Notes under the pieces: model-generated | What the model saw: only the letters and a program-made list of their open reading frames with translations | Database searches by the model: none | What the model was told of the DNA's origin: nothing | DNA from: Anopheles merus | Lineage: Eukaryota > Arthropoda > Insecta > Diptera > Culicidae | Direction: 5' to 3' | NCBI RefSeq assembly: GCF_017562075.2 | Contig: NC_054083.1 | Coordinates: forward strand, 34,158,755-34,222,754 | DNA: 64,000 bases | Translations under genes and position numbers: made by a program | Shown: piece by piece, positions 1 through 14,058 of the stretch | How the letters are laid out: each line of letters opens with the position of its first letter | Position numbering within the stretch: the first letter of the stretch is position 1

Positions 1-2139
1 GAGAGAGAGCTCCCGGCTCCAGGTGCTGTCCCCCCTTTCCTAAAAGGCCACACAAATAAAGCCTTGATTGCAAAGAGTGTGCAAATATTGTGACAACAAC
101 GTCAGTGAAGGAGAAGAGGGCCCTCCCCATATGGTCTTATCGTTCAGAAAAAGGTACATTATGGCGTGTTGGTAGCGTAGACGTTGTTGATTGAATGTCT
201 TGCCTTGATGCTGTTGTGATTTTACCCTTTACCTTTTATTTGCTAAAAAAGAAACAACCAAAAAAACAAACCTTGTAATTGAAACCATTACTGTAATGAC
301 ACCAAACAACAGCTAACCTTTCTTAATGATGCTTTATCGGGGTTGCCGAAGTTTCGTTTTCGTATTAATCCCTTTATTCAGAAAAGGGCACAGAACTCTT
401 CGCCAAGCCGAAGGTGAGAGCAACTGATTAGAAATTCAATCTCAGCCGCCCGCAGATAGATTTCTTCCACGAATTTATCACCCTATTTTTATGGCCACCT
501 TCATCGCCGGGGTAGCACCGCAGCCGGTCTGGAAGAGCATTATTCGTTGTAACTCACATCACGACGACTATTAGAGAAGTCGTCGTCGTCATCCCAGACC
601 CGCACGCCCTGTGAGTGTGCTAATTTGTAAACCTGTTCACAGTGAAATGAAGAAGGGTTTTGCCCTCCTTCGGGGCCGTGACTTCATAGAAACTGTTTTG
701 ATTTGCCGAAACGCTGAACTTTTTCTACTGTTTTTTGGTTGTTGTTGTTGTTGGTAACTTCCCTTCTGTGCGGTGGCATTTTACATCTTCTCCAAAACCC
801 TCTAAGGTATTTTGGGGTATTCTTTTATTTTTCCTTTTGGCCGGTGGTTTTTTTTTGCTTCCTTCCCAACACAAAACAAGCTTGGTTAAATCGATCGATG
901 TTGCTCCTGTTGCTATGCAGCATGAATGAATCTCGGTGTTAGGTTTTGTTTTTGGTTGCCTTACAAGGGGCACCAACCAATTTGGATTTTTTTGTTTGTG
1001 TTGGTTGCCATCATTTCGCCATGAAATTAATTACTTTAAAGCCCTCCGATCGCTTGAAGTGAAAGAAATGGTCGTTTCTTTCGTTTGCTTCACAAAAAAC
1101 TATCTGATGGTGGTGTGGAGTGTTACTCAATACTACTAAAAAAATAAATGTGTGTGTGTGTGCGTGACATTTTTCATTGCCATGTAATAAAGTTCATCAG
1201 GGAGCTGGACGTGGTTTGTTACATCAACCGGCGGCCGCCACGGTGATTCCGCGTTGTTAGAAATGATAAAAAAACAACCACCAAATATGCTGAATATGTT
1301 GCTCAAAATTGGGACCCCTCCGTGCTCAACACACGATAATGGTGGCCCATGCCTGAACCGGCTGGGGTGTGTGGCAAGGGATTTTATGCAAACTTTATGC
1401 TATGCCCAAACGAATGTGCTGCCGCGCGATACCTTCGTCTGCGATGTGTTTTATCGTACCCCATCGCAGTTTGAATGAATTAATTCGTTGAACAACCAAT
1501 CGATTCCACCAGCAACAATAAACTAAAAACATAGTGTTGTGTTTCGCTGGTGTGTTTGTGGGGGAGAAATGTGGAGGAACCAGCAGCACCCCTAGCCAGG
1601 TCATTTCAGCGGCGTTTTTTCCCCCCTTTCGAACGAACGTCTGTTGCTCCTATCGTTTGTATGTGTTGCTTTGCGCTCGGTGGTGGTATCGATTGTATGT
1701 CTGTATGTCGTAACATGTGTATAGTCGGGGTTTGTGGCGTGTCATCGACGATTTGAAATCGTCAAAATTGGTTTGATTATTACCTGTGGACAAGTGTTTT
1801 GTTTTCGGATTGATGTTTGTAAATGTCGAGCATTGTTGATCGGACAGAAAATACATGATATTGGAGAAAACGTGCACACTTCAATGTTCTGATTGCAAGA
1901 GACAGGCAGTAGTAGTATAATATAGCTTTTCCAATCGAAAAAAATTGTTATTTTCTATGAAGGAATTAAAAAGAAAAAGGAATAAAGGGATATTGAATAG
2001 TATAAATTTAGTGTTATGACTAAGAAGTAAAGACTATTTTTCAATAATATGTGGCTTTTATGCTATAGAGCTAAGGATCAGATCAAGCTTCAGAATGTGG
2101 AATGGATCTGTTGAACAAACACAGTTATTTGCATTCGTT

Positions 2140-2232
2140 CTTGGGACGAGTTCCGTGGCCCTGAGGGCAAATCCTTGGCGTTGCATACAGCAAGACATGC
2201 GTTCGAATCTCGTGTGGATGGACCCGATACCA
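2140..2232 (+). mobile_element. Diverged tRNA-derived SINE-like fragment
   Basis: An A-box-like stretch (CGTGGCCCTGAGGG, about 2153) is followed at tRNA-like distance by a B-box-like stretch, GCGTTCGAATCTC (about 2199-2211). ATGGACC follows shortly after the B box, and the same heptamer follows the B boxes of the SINE copies at 54.2 and 54.7 kb. The sequence does not fold into a functional tRNA. A diverged tRNA-derived SINE head is the simplest reading, and the 3' body is not recognisable. Confidence 0.4.
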
Positions 2233-5177
2233 ACAAGTTTAACTCTTCTAGCACCTTTTCCTCGTCAAAGTATGTTAAACGAAGTTAATCACTTATCATC
2301 AGACGACCAAAAATACTACAGGAGAGGACAGCAGAACTAACAAATCATAGAAAGAAAACTGTATAAATTTAGGCTGTTTTTGGAAAGAAAACATGTTACG
2401 CCCAAATGATAACAAATCGTTTCAATTTGTGATATATGACCATCGAGGTTAGTAATGCTAACTTTCTCAGCCATTTTTCTGCCATATGTTTGCTCGTTTT
2501 TTCACGTATACGTGCACTTCTTTGCCCGTGACAATGAGTGCGTGCTCGTGCACCTTATTGACCCACTTATCGGGTTTGCTCCTTTACTGCGTAACTGTTT
2601 GTGCTGGTATATTATTTCACTGGCAAAATACAAATCGCAATTGGTGCTAGAGCACGCATCGGCCGGCAAAACCGTGCCTCTTTCTAAAGAAGAGTGTTCA
2701 AACAAAGTCTAACTCGCCTGCTGTGCGCGTTAGCTTTTGCACTCCCTTTGATCGTTAGGATTCGATCGATCACATAACAACCACCGAAAGCGGGAATGCG
2801 TGGGGAAGGCGATTTTTTTTCTTTTTCTTTGGCCGCGTTTAGTTTGTCGAGGGAAGGATCGCAGCGCAAATGTAAGCGAATTTTGCACGATTTCGCCTCC
2901 ACCCTACAGCAATCAGTCAAATATCTCGCCCGTGGCTGTGTGTGTGGTGTGGTGGTATGGTATGTGAAGTTTCGCATGGTTTTGTTTGATGGTTTTTGGT
3001 TGCCGTAATGCTGCTGTGTTTACTTTGCCGGGAGAGTGTTGTTGTTTCGCGTGAGGATGGGGAGATGCATACATTGTGCCATTTGCGCTGGTCTTTGTGG
3101 CGAATTGTGCTGGAAGACGATGGAACAGTGTTAGATGTTTCGCTTAGTGGCAGCGAGCTGAAAATTCGCACAAACTTTCGCTTGCTAAGAGACTGGATGC
3201 TGATGGTGGGTTTCTGTGGCTGTTGTTTAGTTTCATTGTGTATAAATGGATGCAGTGTATGGTGTGCAACTATTAGTGTGTTGACGAAATCCCTTTTTTA
3301 ATACAATGAAATGATGCTTTTTAGTTGCAAACGTAAGCCAATTGTTAGGCGACCCTATGAATTTAATGTAAACAGTCGTAATCTGGGGATAAACGGCCTA
3401 CAGTAATTGTCAAATGTTGGGTGAGATGCAGTGTCTTGCTTCCTTCTTTTGATCCAATCGTAAAAGGGAATATATATTCCCAAAAATGCTTTTTTTTGTT
3501 TCTGAGCCATTTAAATAAGAGTTCAGAACCTCAAACCTTTACAATCGTTTTTTGTAAGAGTTTTAACTGGCATAAAAAAGAGGTTTATTATTATACCCGC
3601 CACCAAGGAAAAGTCTTTCGTCTTATCCACGCTTACTTCTTTCGGAATTACTATTGTTATTGAGATCTTGTTCAGGTTGGATTGTTATTTTTGGACATTC
3701 CATTCTTCAGCTTCCTTATAACCTACAACCCACTCGAAAGACTTCTTTGAGTTTTGTAGGACTTCTTAACTGTATCTTCATCGTACTGGTGGTAGTTGTC
3801 GTCTTATATTCTTTCCGTGTAGGTATTTATTTTTGGCATTCGCCCCTCCCGCCATCGTCATCAACCACAGACCCACAAGACGACACACCTCCAATGAAAT
3901 AGCTAGGAAGTCAAGGACGTGTATTGAAAATCCATTAAATTGCGCACCACCACTCATTTCCCACCCACTAAAGGAGTGGAGTCTGAGAGGGAAAGGGTGG
4001 AAGGTTGTTGTCACACCAACAAACACACACACACACACACATGGGCAAAAGTTGTTGCACGTTTGGCGGGTGCGCTCGCACGGGTTTCGATGTAAATGGT
4101 CGATGGTTTTGACACAGTTACGTTGGTTGGTTTATCAAACAGAAAGTTTTCCCTTTTTTTGATCGGGTAGCGATGGGTGGTTTATTTGGTGTGGTTGAGG
4201 TGGAGCCGAGCCCGAAGACGCAGTTGTACATGTGTGAGAAAAGTGACTGTTTTTGGTGCGTGTGTATTTCGGGGGATGCACATTGTGCACCAGAATGCAG
4301 AAACTTGTTTGAGCAAATCTTTGTTCGAGAAGTTAAAAATATTTGTTGGGTATACATTAAAGATAGTTTAAAATATAAAAAAGATTGAAGATAATTAAAT
4401 AAATAAATCCTTTTCGTTCACCTTCTTCACGCAAGAACGAGATTTGTTTTCGTTGATCAAGCTCCGCTTTATGATATTGGGGCCAGCCACTTTATTCCCC
4501 ACAAAACACCACCCTCTTCCTCCAAAGAGGAGACGAAGAGACGAGACAACTTTCACTTACGCGACCGAGCGCGACGGTTAATTTCGTGTCGATTCATCGA
4601 AATCTTTTTGAGTATTTTTTTCTTTTTCGTATTTTCGGCATTGTTACGATCACAAATCTTCACCACAGTCGAGGGAGAGGAGTGTGTTGATGGTGTGTAT
4701 AAATGTAGATCAAGCCAGCCGATCACACCTTACACCTTCCAAGAGCTTTCTCTCTCTATCTCTCTTGTGCCCCTGATGCCGTTAGGTAATCGTGGTTGAA
4801 TTTTCCTCGTCTGGTTACCGTTTGCTGCCCACTCGCTTTGCCGAAATTCAATATTCTTCTCGGTCCAGTTGGGAGCGAAAGACTGACCCGCTACGGTACC
4901 ATCCCCTCCTCCCTATCTGTACCAGTGGAAGGTTGGAAAAATTGCGGATATGCATTAGAAACATATCGGCGACGCGCTTGGTGTTGCCTGTTGGCATTAT
5001 CTAACTGCTGAAGAGAAAACCGGAGCACAAAAACAGGGTGATGGTGCGTTCGAAAAACTGGTTCCAAAAACTGTACCGAAAGAGATGGGAACGGAGAACC
5101 GTTATCATGTTGTATAATTTGAATAAATTGTGTACAATACTTGAAACATATTTGTTGGATAATTTTGCGAACGAAAC

Positions 5178-5200
5178 GTTCCGTTCCGTTCCGTTCCGTT
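5178..5200 (+). repeat. Short CCGTT pentamer microsatellite
   Basis: Four and a half tandem CCGTT units lie in non-coding sequence. No function is suggested. Confidence 0.85.
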
Positions 5201-8200
5201 CTCCAGAAAAAAAAACATCCCCTAAACCCGCACGGCATGGAATGTGTTGGGTTGGGAAGCAAAGGTTCGGTCCGTTTTCGGGGGAACACTTGCATGACCT
5301 CGACCGCAAATTTGCCTTCACCACCACCACGGATATTACCAGTCATTCGATAATGTATTGGGCGAGAGCTTCCATCTATGATGCACTCGGCGGTGGTGGT
5401 GGTGGTACCTCCAGGCGGTCAAGTGATATGTAATTGGCCGCGGGTATGGCTTTGGCAAGCGGTCCACGTGACATAACCGCATCGAGTGTCAATCCCACTC
5501 ACGTGCGACCGTCAATCGTTCCCTTTTCAATGCTTTTGATGATGGTGTTGGTGTGGATTCATTGGACCAGTTTTGTTTACTTTTGCTCGGGTGCGTATGC
5601 ATCTTGTTTGTGTGTGTGTGGTGGTGCGTAATGATTTTGATGGGATGATGTATATATTTGCATAAACACATCATCCCGTGGCGTCGTCGTGGGATGAGTA
5701 AATCACATATCCTGGTACTTAGTGCTTTATAAAATCGCAGCATTCGTCAGTTTTTGGAGAAAGCAAACTCTATATGGGGTTTGCTTTTCCAGGAGTTAAA
5801 ATTCAATGTAAACTCCTCAATGACCTCATACTAAAACAGATGAATAACAAGGTTTCTCCTAGGCTTTGGAACCAAGATGTCTGTTTGGTTAAGATTTTGT
5901 AATTGATGCTTCAGTTGATGTCAACAATCTTTTGATACATTCCAAAATGTATTCCTGTGAAACTCTGGATTGAAACTTGAAACAAAAAATGGCACTGCAC
6001 TAGGCAGTTCTACGATTCTATTCTTCACATCTTTGATTTGGATGTCAACTATTCGTTAGATTTATTTCAGCAGTTTTGATGCTTATTATTCTGTATCATA
6101 TAGAGAGATATGTTCGAGTTTTGTTTGTAATTAGATAGATCATGATAGAGAGTTTAGAAAGTGTGCCAAAAGTTTTAGTACTTTGGAAAAATGTTCCTTC
6201 ACTCTCTATACATGTGCAGTGAAGTCTCTCTAATCGTCTTTTCAAAATGTCTTATTGATCTAATATGGAAATGTCTAGTTGCTGCCGAATATCCTGTTAG
6301 TAAGTAAGCTCTTAGGATCGCTAGACAATGATAATGAGCATCACGACTTCCCTTCATCTGCCCAAACCACATCCTACAGCATCCGACACATCACATTTCC
6401 AATAAGCTTTTGGTTGTTGCCAATTGGCCAAATGTCAAATGCAGCGTAAATTAGTCATCATCATAGAGAGCAAACAAAAATCTCTCTGCTCAAGCCCGAA
6501 ACCAGGCCAACCGATCTCTGCGATACAAAGCAGCGCGATGTTTGTAGGACGCAGGTCGCTGAAAATGCAAGTGAGACTGACTGACGCAACAATATCTCGC
6601 CGAGCGCGCGCGCGCGCCCGACCAACAATCTTTGCCGGGCCGGTGGTGCGCGATGTCGTCGTTCGGTAATACGACTTGGCTGGCTCGGCCGCCGGCGTCG
6701 ATGAAAAGCTGCCCGAGCTTTACCATGCTTTTTTGCGCCTTCCTCCCCCCCAGCTTTCGCACAGTCGATCGATCGGTGTCAAAGAGATTTCGTAAGTCAC
6801 CCAAGCCCCATCCAAGCCTTTCACCGCGCGAACGTACTGTATGGTACGCTCACACGTACAAACTCACCTGAAAGCTTAGGTTGGGCCTCCCGCTCTTGGT
6901 TTTATGTTGCCATTGGCAATCATCGCGCCCTCTCTTTGGAAAAATGGTTTGCAAATTTGCCCGCGCAATTTCGCTTTGCTTTGAAAAAAAAAAGTGCGCA
7001 AAACTGAACGAAAGAAGGAGCTGGTGGTGGTGCGTATATAACTGTTTGGCAAAGTGCGCAAGGGTGATATGTGCGTGCGTAATATGTGTCTTTGCGGCGT
7101 GCAGCATAGTGATTGCTTCATTGCAAAAATGACAGTTCTTAACCATGAGAACTATTTCTTCGCTCCAAACGTGTTTATACCGATCGGCCAAAGCGCGCAA
7201 CGACTTCCATCGGTGTGATGGAAGCACTTTCGATAATGATCTTGTTCCCAGGGTATTTTTTTTAACGCCGTTGTTTCATCATTTTTTTCGTCACCAATAA
7301 TCATCACTTGAGCGCGCGCACGCGCTTCGTTCGGTTCGGTTGGATCATTTGCGCGTCGTTATGACACCGGATAATCGAGCGTTATCGATCGCGAACCTCC
7401 TCCCCGTTATCATCATCACACTTGGTAGGAATTGATCTGTCGCTGACGCTTTCCTTCCCTCCTGCGAGTGTTCGTAACTTGGGCTGCGAAGAATGTGCCG
7501 TAATGCGTAACCGTCAGAGAGAGAGAGAGAGAGATAATACAGCACGTGGTGACCGCTGTGTGTGGTGGTCGTCGAAGTGACTCTACCCACCCGGCGGCAC
7601 ACAGACCCCAGTGAAATGATGTGATAACGCGTTACAGGTTTTGCTCTGCCCGATGCTGCCCTTGCGCGGGATTGCGAAACAGGGCCGATGGGATGGAACT
7701 CTGATAGCGCGAGAAGATGGCAAGATTTGCATATAAGAGTAAATAATCTGTTTCAATTACAACACACCATCGTCGCCATCGTTGTTCCTTCCGGTATTGG
7801 ATTATTTGGAAGATTTGAGCGGAGCATGATTTTTTGATAAGAAAAAATACATTACCACATCGTTGCGGACTTCCTAATAGGAGCGATTACACTTCACGTG
7901 CTCGTACACAGCAATCGCATCATTATTTTGCGCTCATTAGCATCTCCTAATCCGATTATACAATACCAGTCGCGTTGGGAAGACTGTTTGCGTCTTTTGC
8001 CCTTCGGTACAGCTGTTAATGAACTGTCCTCTTGGCATAACATTGTAAACAATTACATTAAGAAAAAGGGTGGAAAGTTGCCAGTGTGTTAAGGAGCAAT
8101 AAAAAACAGTTCTACTTCCCACGTATTCTGACACGGCCTTGCTTTCAAAAACCTTCTTACCTTTTGCAAATTACCCGGCGACTCTGTTGATTGTCACGAC

Positions 8201-11200
8201 ATCAGCCACAAATGGTGCTCTGTTTAACTGTGGGTTAAGGGTCATATCGTTTGAATTTAATTCTTTCGTACCTTCCCTTTCCCGAAACTATTAGCGATGA
8301 CACCGGTTAAACTCGATCGTTGCCACTGTACGCTAATTAATCGTTAATCGCAGTTCAGATCCGTTTCGAGTTTTCTGTCTCCTTCGCTCGCTCTCTTGTC
8401 TCTGCATTCGTTATCTGACTGACATTTGACCTTTTTTGTGTGCGTCATGAACGAAATGTCGTGCGTGGGGACGGAAATGGGCACCGTCATTGCTTTTGAC
8501 TGGCCGTCGCACGGTAAGGAATTCGCATACACATAGACATGCGTCCGCTTCCTTTCCTTGCTTTGGTTATGCAAATGCTGAATTGTTAATTTCTCCCGAC
8601 ACAGTGTGTGCCGGCGAGCCAACTTCTCCTCTGTTTGCTCTCTTCAAATACCAAAACCTTGCTCAGAGGGGGGAGGGGGAAGGGTAGGTGGGTTAAACAA
8701 ATTCAGCAGAAGAAAGTCGTTCGTCATTGCATTGGAGTGGAGCAAGGAAAGGAATTTAAAATTATTATAATAATAGTAATAATGCACAAAAGATAGAGAG
8801 TGTTGTGTGTGTGGAACGAATATAATGTGTCTTGTGTGATCGCGCTCGTGAAGACAATATTGCGTGTGACGAAAAGAAGGAACTTTTCAAGAGCTTTTTT
8901 CCTTGATTCACGTACCAACAATAAACACGCACATAATAAAGACAAAAGATAAACAAAACCTTTTGAATACCCTTATAATAGCACAAACAATGACAATAAG
9001 GGTTGTCTCTCTATAAATGAATTCACTAAGAAATTGGCGCTAACAACAATGCAGAGAGAGATTGAGATGCAGATTAGAACACAGGTCGGGCGATTACACC
9101 TAATCAACTGATCTATCCGTTGACAACTACACTACCAAGCTAGCTAGAGCAAGTATGCGCATAATAGCAACAAAAGGCGCACTCTATGGCATCAAGAACA
9201 AATTCGTACTGTCTGCTAAAACAGCTGCCGTTTTTATCAGCGGTTTGGCAGACACTCAAGCATGATTTTTATGAATGCGGCTACTAGAACGATAGCAAAG
9301 TTTTTCGATTAATTTTACGAGTACGCATCGACTGCCCAATTCGCTGCTGCCATGCAACCCCTATCTGTGTGCGGTGTACGACCTTACTTACGACCTTACA
9401 TTAATGGGGCAAAGTTTTTGGCGGTACTCTCTGTGTAATGAAATGCAATAAAGGCGAGCGTGACGAAAACACGCCCTTCCCTGGAAACAATGCGTTTTAT
9501 CGGCGCGAGATGATAATGGAGGATTAGTTTCAAAAGTTAATTGAAAAAAGTTTGAAGATAGTTGGAAAATGCAGAGATCGGGGAGACACGCGCTTAACCC
9601 TTAGTTAACGGACTTCAGCCAATGAAGATTTTATCTACGAATGGCGTGCAAAAATCTATGACGTTGGGTTATCTAATCCGGCAAACATTCGCGGTGCCTG
9701 CCATTTGGAGTGTGTCTTTTCGTGTGGAAGAGATTTTACGGTAAAGAAGAGTGTGTAATTGCGTTTGTGATAAGGATCTGTAAAAGCTTCCTTTAAGTCA
9801 TCCTATCCGCGGCTGTAAGCCGGTGTCAGGGGCATACATATTGGTCTATTGGGGACATCTCTTGGATCACCCTTAATTCCATATTGGTGGATCTTATGCT
9901 GAGCTTTAAAGCAAACATGTGAACTACCCTATCATTCAATTGTGTGTGTGCATGTGTGGTCGGTAAGAGGTCACGGACTGTTTATCCTTCATCATCGGGG
10001 GTTTACTTCTCCTGGTGGTTGTAACCGTCTCGGGGATTGCGCGCGCATTTTTCCATCTCAATCGATTCGTTCGCAAGTTTTCATCTCTACTTTCATTCCT
10101 TCTTTTTGCATCCTTTCCATTTCTACCTGTCGCTAGCACCAACAAAACACCCACCCACACGTAAAACATCCTAAACGTCGGATTATATGGAGCAGAGAGA
10201 GAGAGTGTATAGTGGACTACCGGCTCTCTTAACGTCTCACATTGGGTCTTAAAGCCGCTTTGTAAAAAAAAACTACTGCTAGAATGATGCGACAATCGCC
10301 CAAAACTGGTAATACACGTGTCGAAGAAGCGACCCACCAAACATCGCAACACAACAAACAAAAAGCCACCAGTTTGGTTAGTATCCGGTTCTGGGGATGC
10401 TTCTTACTCTACCTCCTTTCCCAACGTTCGGGGGAGCCGATGGTGTGCACTTGGATGTTGGGCGTCTTTTTTGTTCGATGGTGTTTGTATCCATCCAGTT
10501 TGCTTCGGAAACTCTCGCCCACAAACCCCCTCCCCCCCCCCCCCTTACTCTCTACGGCAAAAAGGGGTTTGGGCAAAGATGGGAACGCCAGCGACAGCCG
10601 ACCTCCACTGGAATGTCGTTTTTATGTAACGCTTCGGTAAAAGGTGCCTTTTCCTTCCCTCCACACACTTACATGCAGACATGCCGCCGTTCGGGCGTGT
10701 GTGTGTGTGATTTCGGTGAAACTGTTCCGACATTGCTTTTCGTGGCGGTTTGTTTCGTCGCTTCGCTTGGATTAACTGGACCTGGTCCGGGGACTTCCCG
10801 TTGATATCGAGCGGGCGGAAGATAAGTCTGCCTGGGCGGAAGAGTGACGGCGGCGGCGGCTGCTAGACCAACCCAGATTTGTGGTGCTTTGGTGCTGTAT
10901 CGGAAGCGAAAGAGGCTTTATATCTTTCTCCAAGGGCTTCGTGGAAGGTGCAACAGGAGTTATTTCGCCTGTTTTTTGTTGTTGTTGTTGTTCTGTTGAT
11001 GTATTTGGTTTGAAGGTCACGAATGATTCTATTAAATTCCCGTCTGGGTGTGTTGTAGCTTTTCCTTCTTTTTATGAATGGCCGTGGCCTATCCACTCCC
11101 ATTATTGTGCTTTTGTGAGCGTAGGCATGGAAGTGGAAGTGTCGAAAAACTTTTAATTAAACCAGCATTTAAAAGTATAAATGTCCACGTGCACCGGTGA

Positions 11201-12111
11201 TGCAGTAGAAAATACTCATTAATGAACATCTTCCAATAATCAGAACACAAAGTTCTTGGTAGCACAAGAAACATTATATTCAGATTAGGGATTTTCCAGC
11301 GTCAAACTAATGGAAATTGATCCAACAAAGGTATATTGCTTTTTCCGTAACGTTTGTTCAGTTTTTAATGTTCGAAGAAATGGACGCTTCAATATGCCTG
11401 AATCCCCTGGAATTTGTTTCTCCCTAATTGTGAGTCCGTAGCGGCGCTTACGTGGACATCGAAATAAGGCAGACAGAGTTCATTAAAGCAAAAGCAATTA
11501 CAGTGTGACAGTGTTGCAATAACTGACTTCACAATAGTCAGCTTCTGTAGAAGTTTGCGATTAGCAAGCGAAACGAGGGAGCTTTCAACAAGCTTGGAAC
11601 AAGGGTTGTTTACAGAGTTCTTCTTGCCAGTTTACAGTCCATGCTTTTCGTTTAGCTGCACGGGTCAACACATTTCTTCAGGATGCTCACAAACCCCTAA
11701 TCAATAAGGGTGGCCACTCTGCTCTACATCAACGATGTTGTTGAAGCTGCTGCAGAGCGGGAAGCGGTTCAAAGAATGCAGCAAAAGAAAGTTAGCGTGC
11801 CTGTGCCCTATTCAAAGTGTGTGTGCCACCGTGGTGGTGGTGGTTCCTCCCAAGGTCAAGATATCGCTTTCGCTCGCTCTCCCTCTCCCACTTATTTCGC
11901 TGGCTGAGTTCGTCTCTGATCCCATCACTTTCTCTGGGCGATTTTCAAGGTTTGACGCTTTCTTTCACGCGTCGCGTGGGTTAGATTCTTGCGGAGAGGT
12001 GCACGTGGTGTGGTGCGGTGTGCGCGCGCGTTGTTGTCTGCCCGAGGGAATGGTGGAACGATACAAGTGTCAGGCACACTGTGCGCGCGATATTCTAACT
12101 CTCCTCTTGCC

Positions 12112-12139
12112 CATCATCATCATCATCATCATCATCATC
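12112..12139 (+). repeat. CAT trinucleotide microsatellite
   Basis: About nine perfect CAT units. The repeat gives rise to a poly-isoleucine stretch in a 190-codon open frame (11735-12307) that I regard as spurious. Confidence 0.9.
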
Positions 12140-13920
12140 GGTTGCTTGAATGTGCATCGTAGCTTTATGAATGGAACGAAGAAGGAGAATGAGAACAAAC
12201 AGCGTCGATTCTGGTTCTGCTCTGTGCGATCATGCCGCTGCTATGAATGGAACAAGTCGTCCGGAGAGGGGATTGGAGTGTCACCATGCTGCCCATACCC
12301 CTCCTGATCGGAGCTTTAACTCTCCATTTCCTGTCGCGGCAACCGCGTGTGTCACTCGCACACAAATTTCTATGACCTTGGCGCGATGTGTCGCGCGTAC
12401 CACCACCGGGCTGTGGAGTGGCTCTCGTTGCCGACCGCTTGCCGTGCTCGCGTTGTGTTGTGAGAGGGTACTACTAGCTAACAGACTGGGGATGATATCG
12501 ATTTCGGGTTCGCCCTCAGCGCTCCCGCCGCCACCATTCTGCAGCAATCACACACCGGTATCATGATCCGGACAGACTTTTACCTCATGCGTGATAATGC
12601 ACGATAACACACGTGGTGGTGGTGCAGGGTTTGGAGTCACCGAGCCGCGATAAGGTTTCGCACGGGGGAGAAAGAACGCTCAGGCCCGGGATTGATTTCA
12701 CGCCCAGGTGGAGTGATTGGGCGGCGGGTGGTTTTGAACGCTGCGAAATGAAGCCAAGCTTATCATATCTCGGGGAAGTATTGTTTCGACCATTTACAGA
12801 CGATGGGATACGATGGTTTTCGGTGGGAACTTTATGCGGGAACGTGTGGTGAAGCGAAGTATGTGTGATCCTCCCTTTCGTCTGGTATTGCAAACCGGTT
12901 CCGTCTGACGATAAAAAACGGGAGATTAAGGGACGTTTTAGCATGGACCGTTTTGGTGCCGAACCTTTGATGGCAAAATGTGCAATTGAGCAAAAAGCGC
13001 AAGATAAGAAAAGGTTGGTGCAGCTGCCGGGCTCTCTGGGTATGTCTGGGAGGCGAATTTAATGTTGCCCACACCTGTCTTATCGGTCGGCAGAGTCTTA
13101 TCGGTCAAAGACAATAAGTTATCGATGGGGTTTTAGGAGGGGATTGCAAAACAGGTGCTGTTTTTGTTGCCAAATTCAAAATGCACCTGTGAAAGCTAAT
13201 ACATTTCCCGTCAAGAAACTGATAGATGATAAACCAGTGTTGTTTCAATTTCATTTGGCTTTCAAAAACTTCTTTTTTTGCCGACGTTAAAGGCCGACGA
13301 CACAGCTGAATACAATACTTTCATTGAAAACTCCAGATCGAGATTTGAACTTACGCCCTCATTTTCTCTGCACTATCCGAAAGCTCTGCCATAGAACCGA
13401 TAAGAGTGAATATTAACAGCGCCAAATTCCTTGGCTAATAAAATAGCTCATCATTCTTCCAACATCGATAACTGCTGTTTGCGTTGACTTTACCCATGAA
13501 ACATCAATTAACACCAGGACGCATTATCCTCACCAGCGTGGCAGAATTCTACACACGGGGTCGGTAGCAGATGTTTTAACACTTCTGTGTGGATAATTTT
13601 ACCATAAAACGGCAGGGTGTAAATGTGTCGTGATTTTAATATGCCTGCCAAGTCTGCTACCCTTTACTGTGTGTGTATTTGTGCCCGTCGTCGCTTAATG
13701 GGTTTGAACTGCACTCAATTATTCATACCGGCAAAAAAAAGCTTCACGACTAAAGGACCACGACTCGTACCTCGTGCATACGACAACGAACGACCAGAGT
13801 ACTGTTTTTCATTATTTATAAACCACAGCTAGCAACAAAAAAGAAGCTAAAACTAAAACACCCTGAACCTGAAAACACACTCTAAACCACCTGCTTCTGT
13901 GCTTTTTTTTTCACTTTTAG

Positions 13921-14058
13921 ATTCGAGCTGCGAGGGCTGCTAGCAATATGGAACACACTACTGGCAATGTTCAGCATAATGGGGGCCTGCCGGACAGCGC
14001 CCGAGCTGGTACACGTACTCCGACACTACGGGCTCTTCCACTCCGTTTGCGTTCCTAG
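13921..14058 (+). CDS. Baldspot: ELOVL6/Baldspot fatty-acid elongase, internal exon
   Basis: This exon encodes the early-middle part of a very-long-chain fatty-acid elongase of the ELOVL6 class, the ER condensing enzyme that extends C12-C16 acyl-CoA with malonyl-CoA. A pyrimidine-rich acceptor (TTTTCACTTTTAG) precedes it and the donor AG|GTAAGTG follows it. The 45 full codons read FELRGLLAIWNTLLAM, then FSIMGACRTAPELVHVLRHY and GLFHSVCVP. From memory, the Drosophila Baldspot protein is nearly identical over this segment. The first base completes a codon of the previous exon, and the last two bases (AG) join C of the next exon to make Ser. About 60 upstream residues of the protein (start Met and first membrane span) are missing. 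No open frame in 1-13920 resembles them, so that exon probably lies before the window. Identity is firm. Confidence 0.95.
   Translation: MRAARAASNMEHTTGNVQHNGGLPDSARAGTRTPTLRALPLRLRS

Larger units (their letters stand above)
1..13920 (+). other. Baldspot: Non-coding DNA 5' of the first visible elongase exon (probable intron)
   Basis: No convincing coding exon is visible on either strand. The exon at 13921 opens in the middle of the elongase protein, so at least its 3' part is intron of that gene. The open frames here are short, have low-complexity composition and overlap microsatellites. Visible landmarks are a SINE-like fragment near 2.1-2.2 kb, a pentamer repeat at 5.18 kb, a GC-rich patch with a CG-alternating run near 6600-6620, a GA run near 7516-7533 flanked by GC-rich DNA, a poly-C run near 10.53 kb, and a CAT repeat at 12.1 kb. 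The GC-rich 6.5-7.7 kb zone could be an internal promoter or 5' exon region, but I see no proof. Confidence 0.5.

Noticed and set aside
11735..12307. A 190-codon plus-strand frame with a poly-isoleucine run
   Set aside because: It runs through a CAT microsatellite and GGT repeats, and shows no conserved motif or splice context.
13330..13405. Minus-strand tRNA-like stretch with TGGCAGAGCTTTCGG and AGTTCAAATCTC
   Set aside because: The boxes are weak, the stems do not pair and no ATGGACC-type SINE body follows. It could be a very old SINE, but I cannot support that.
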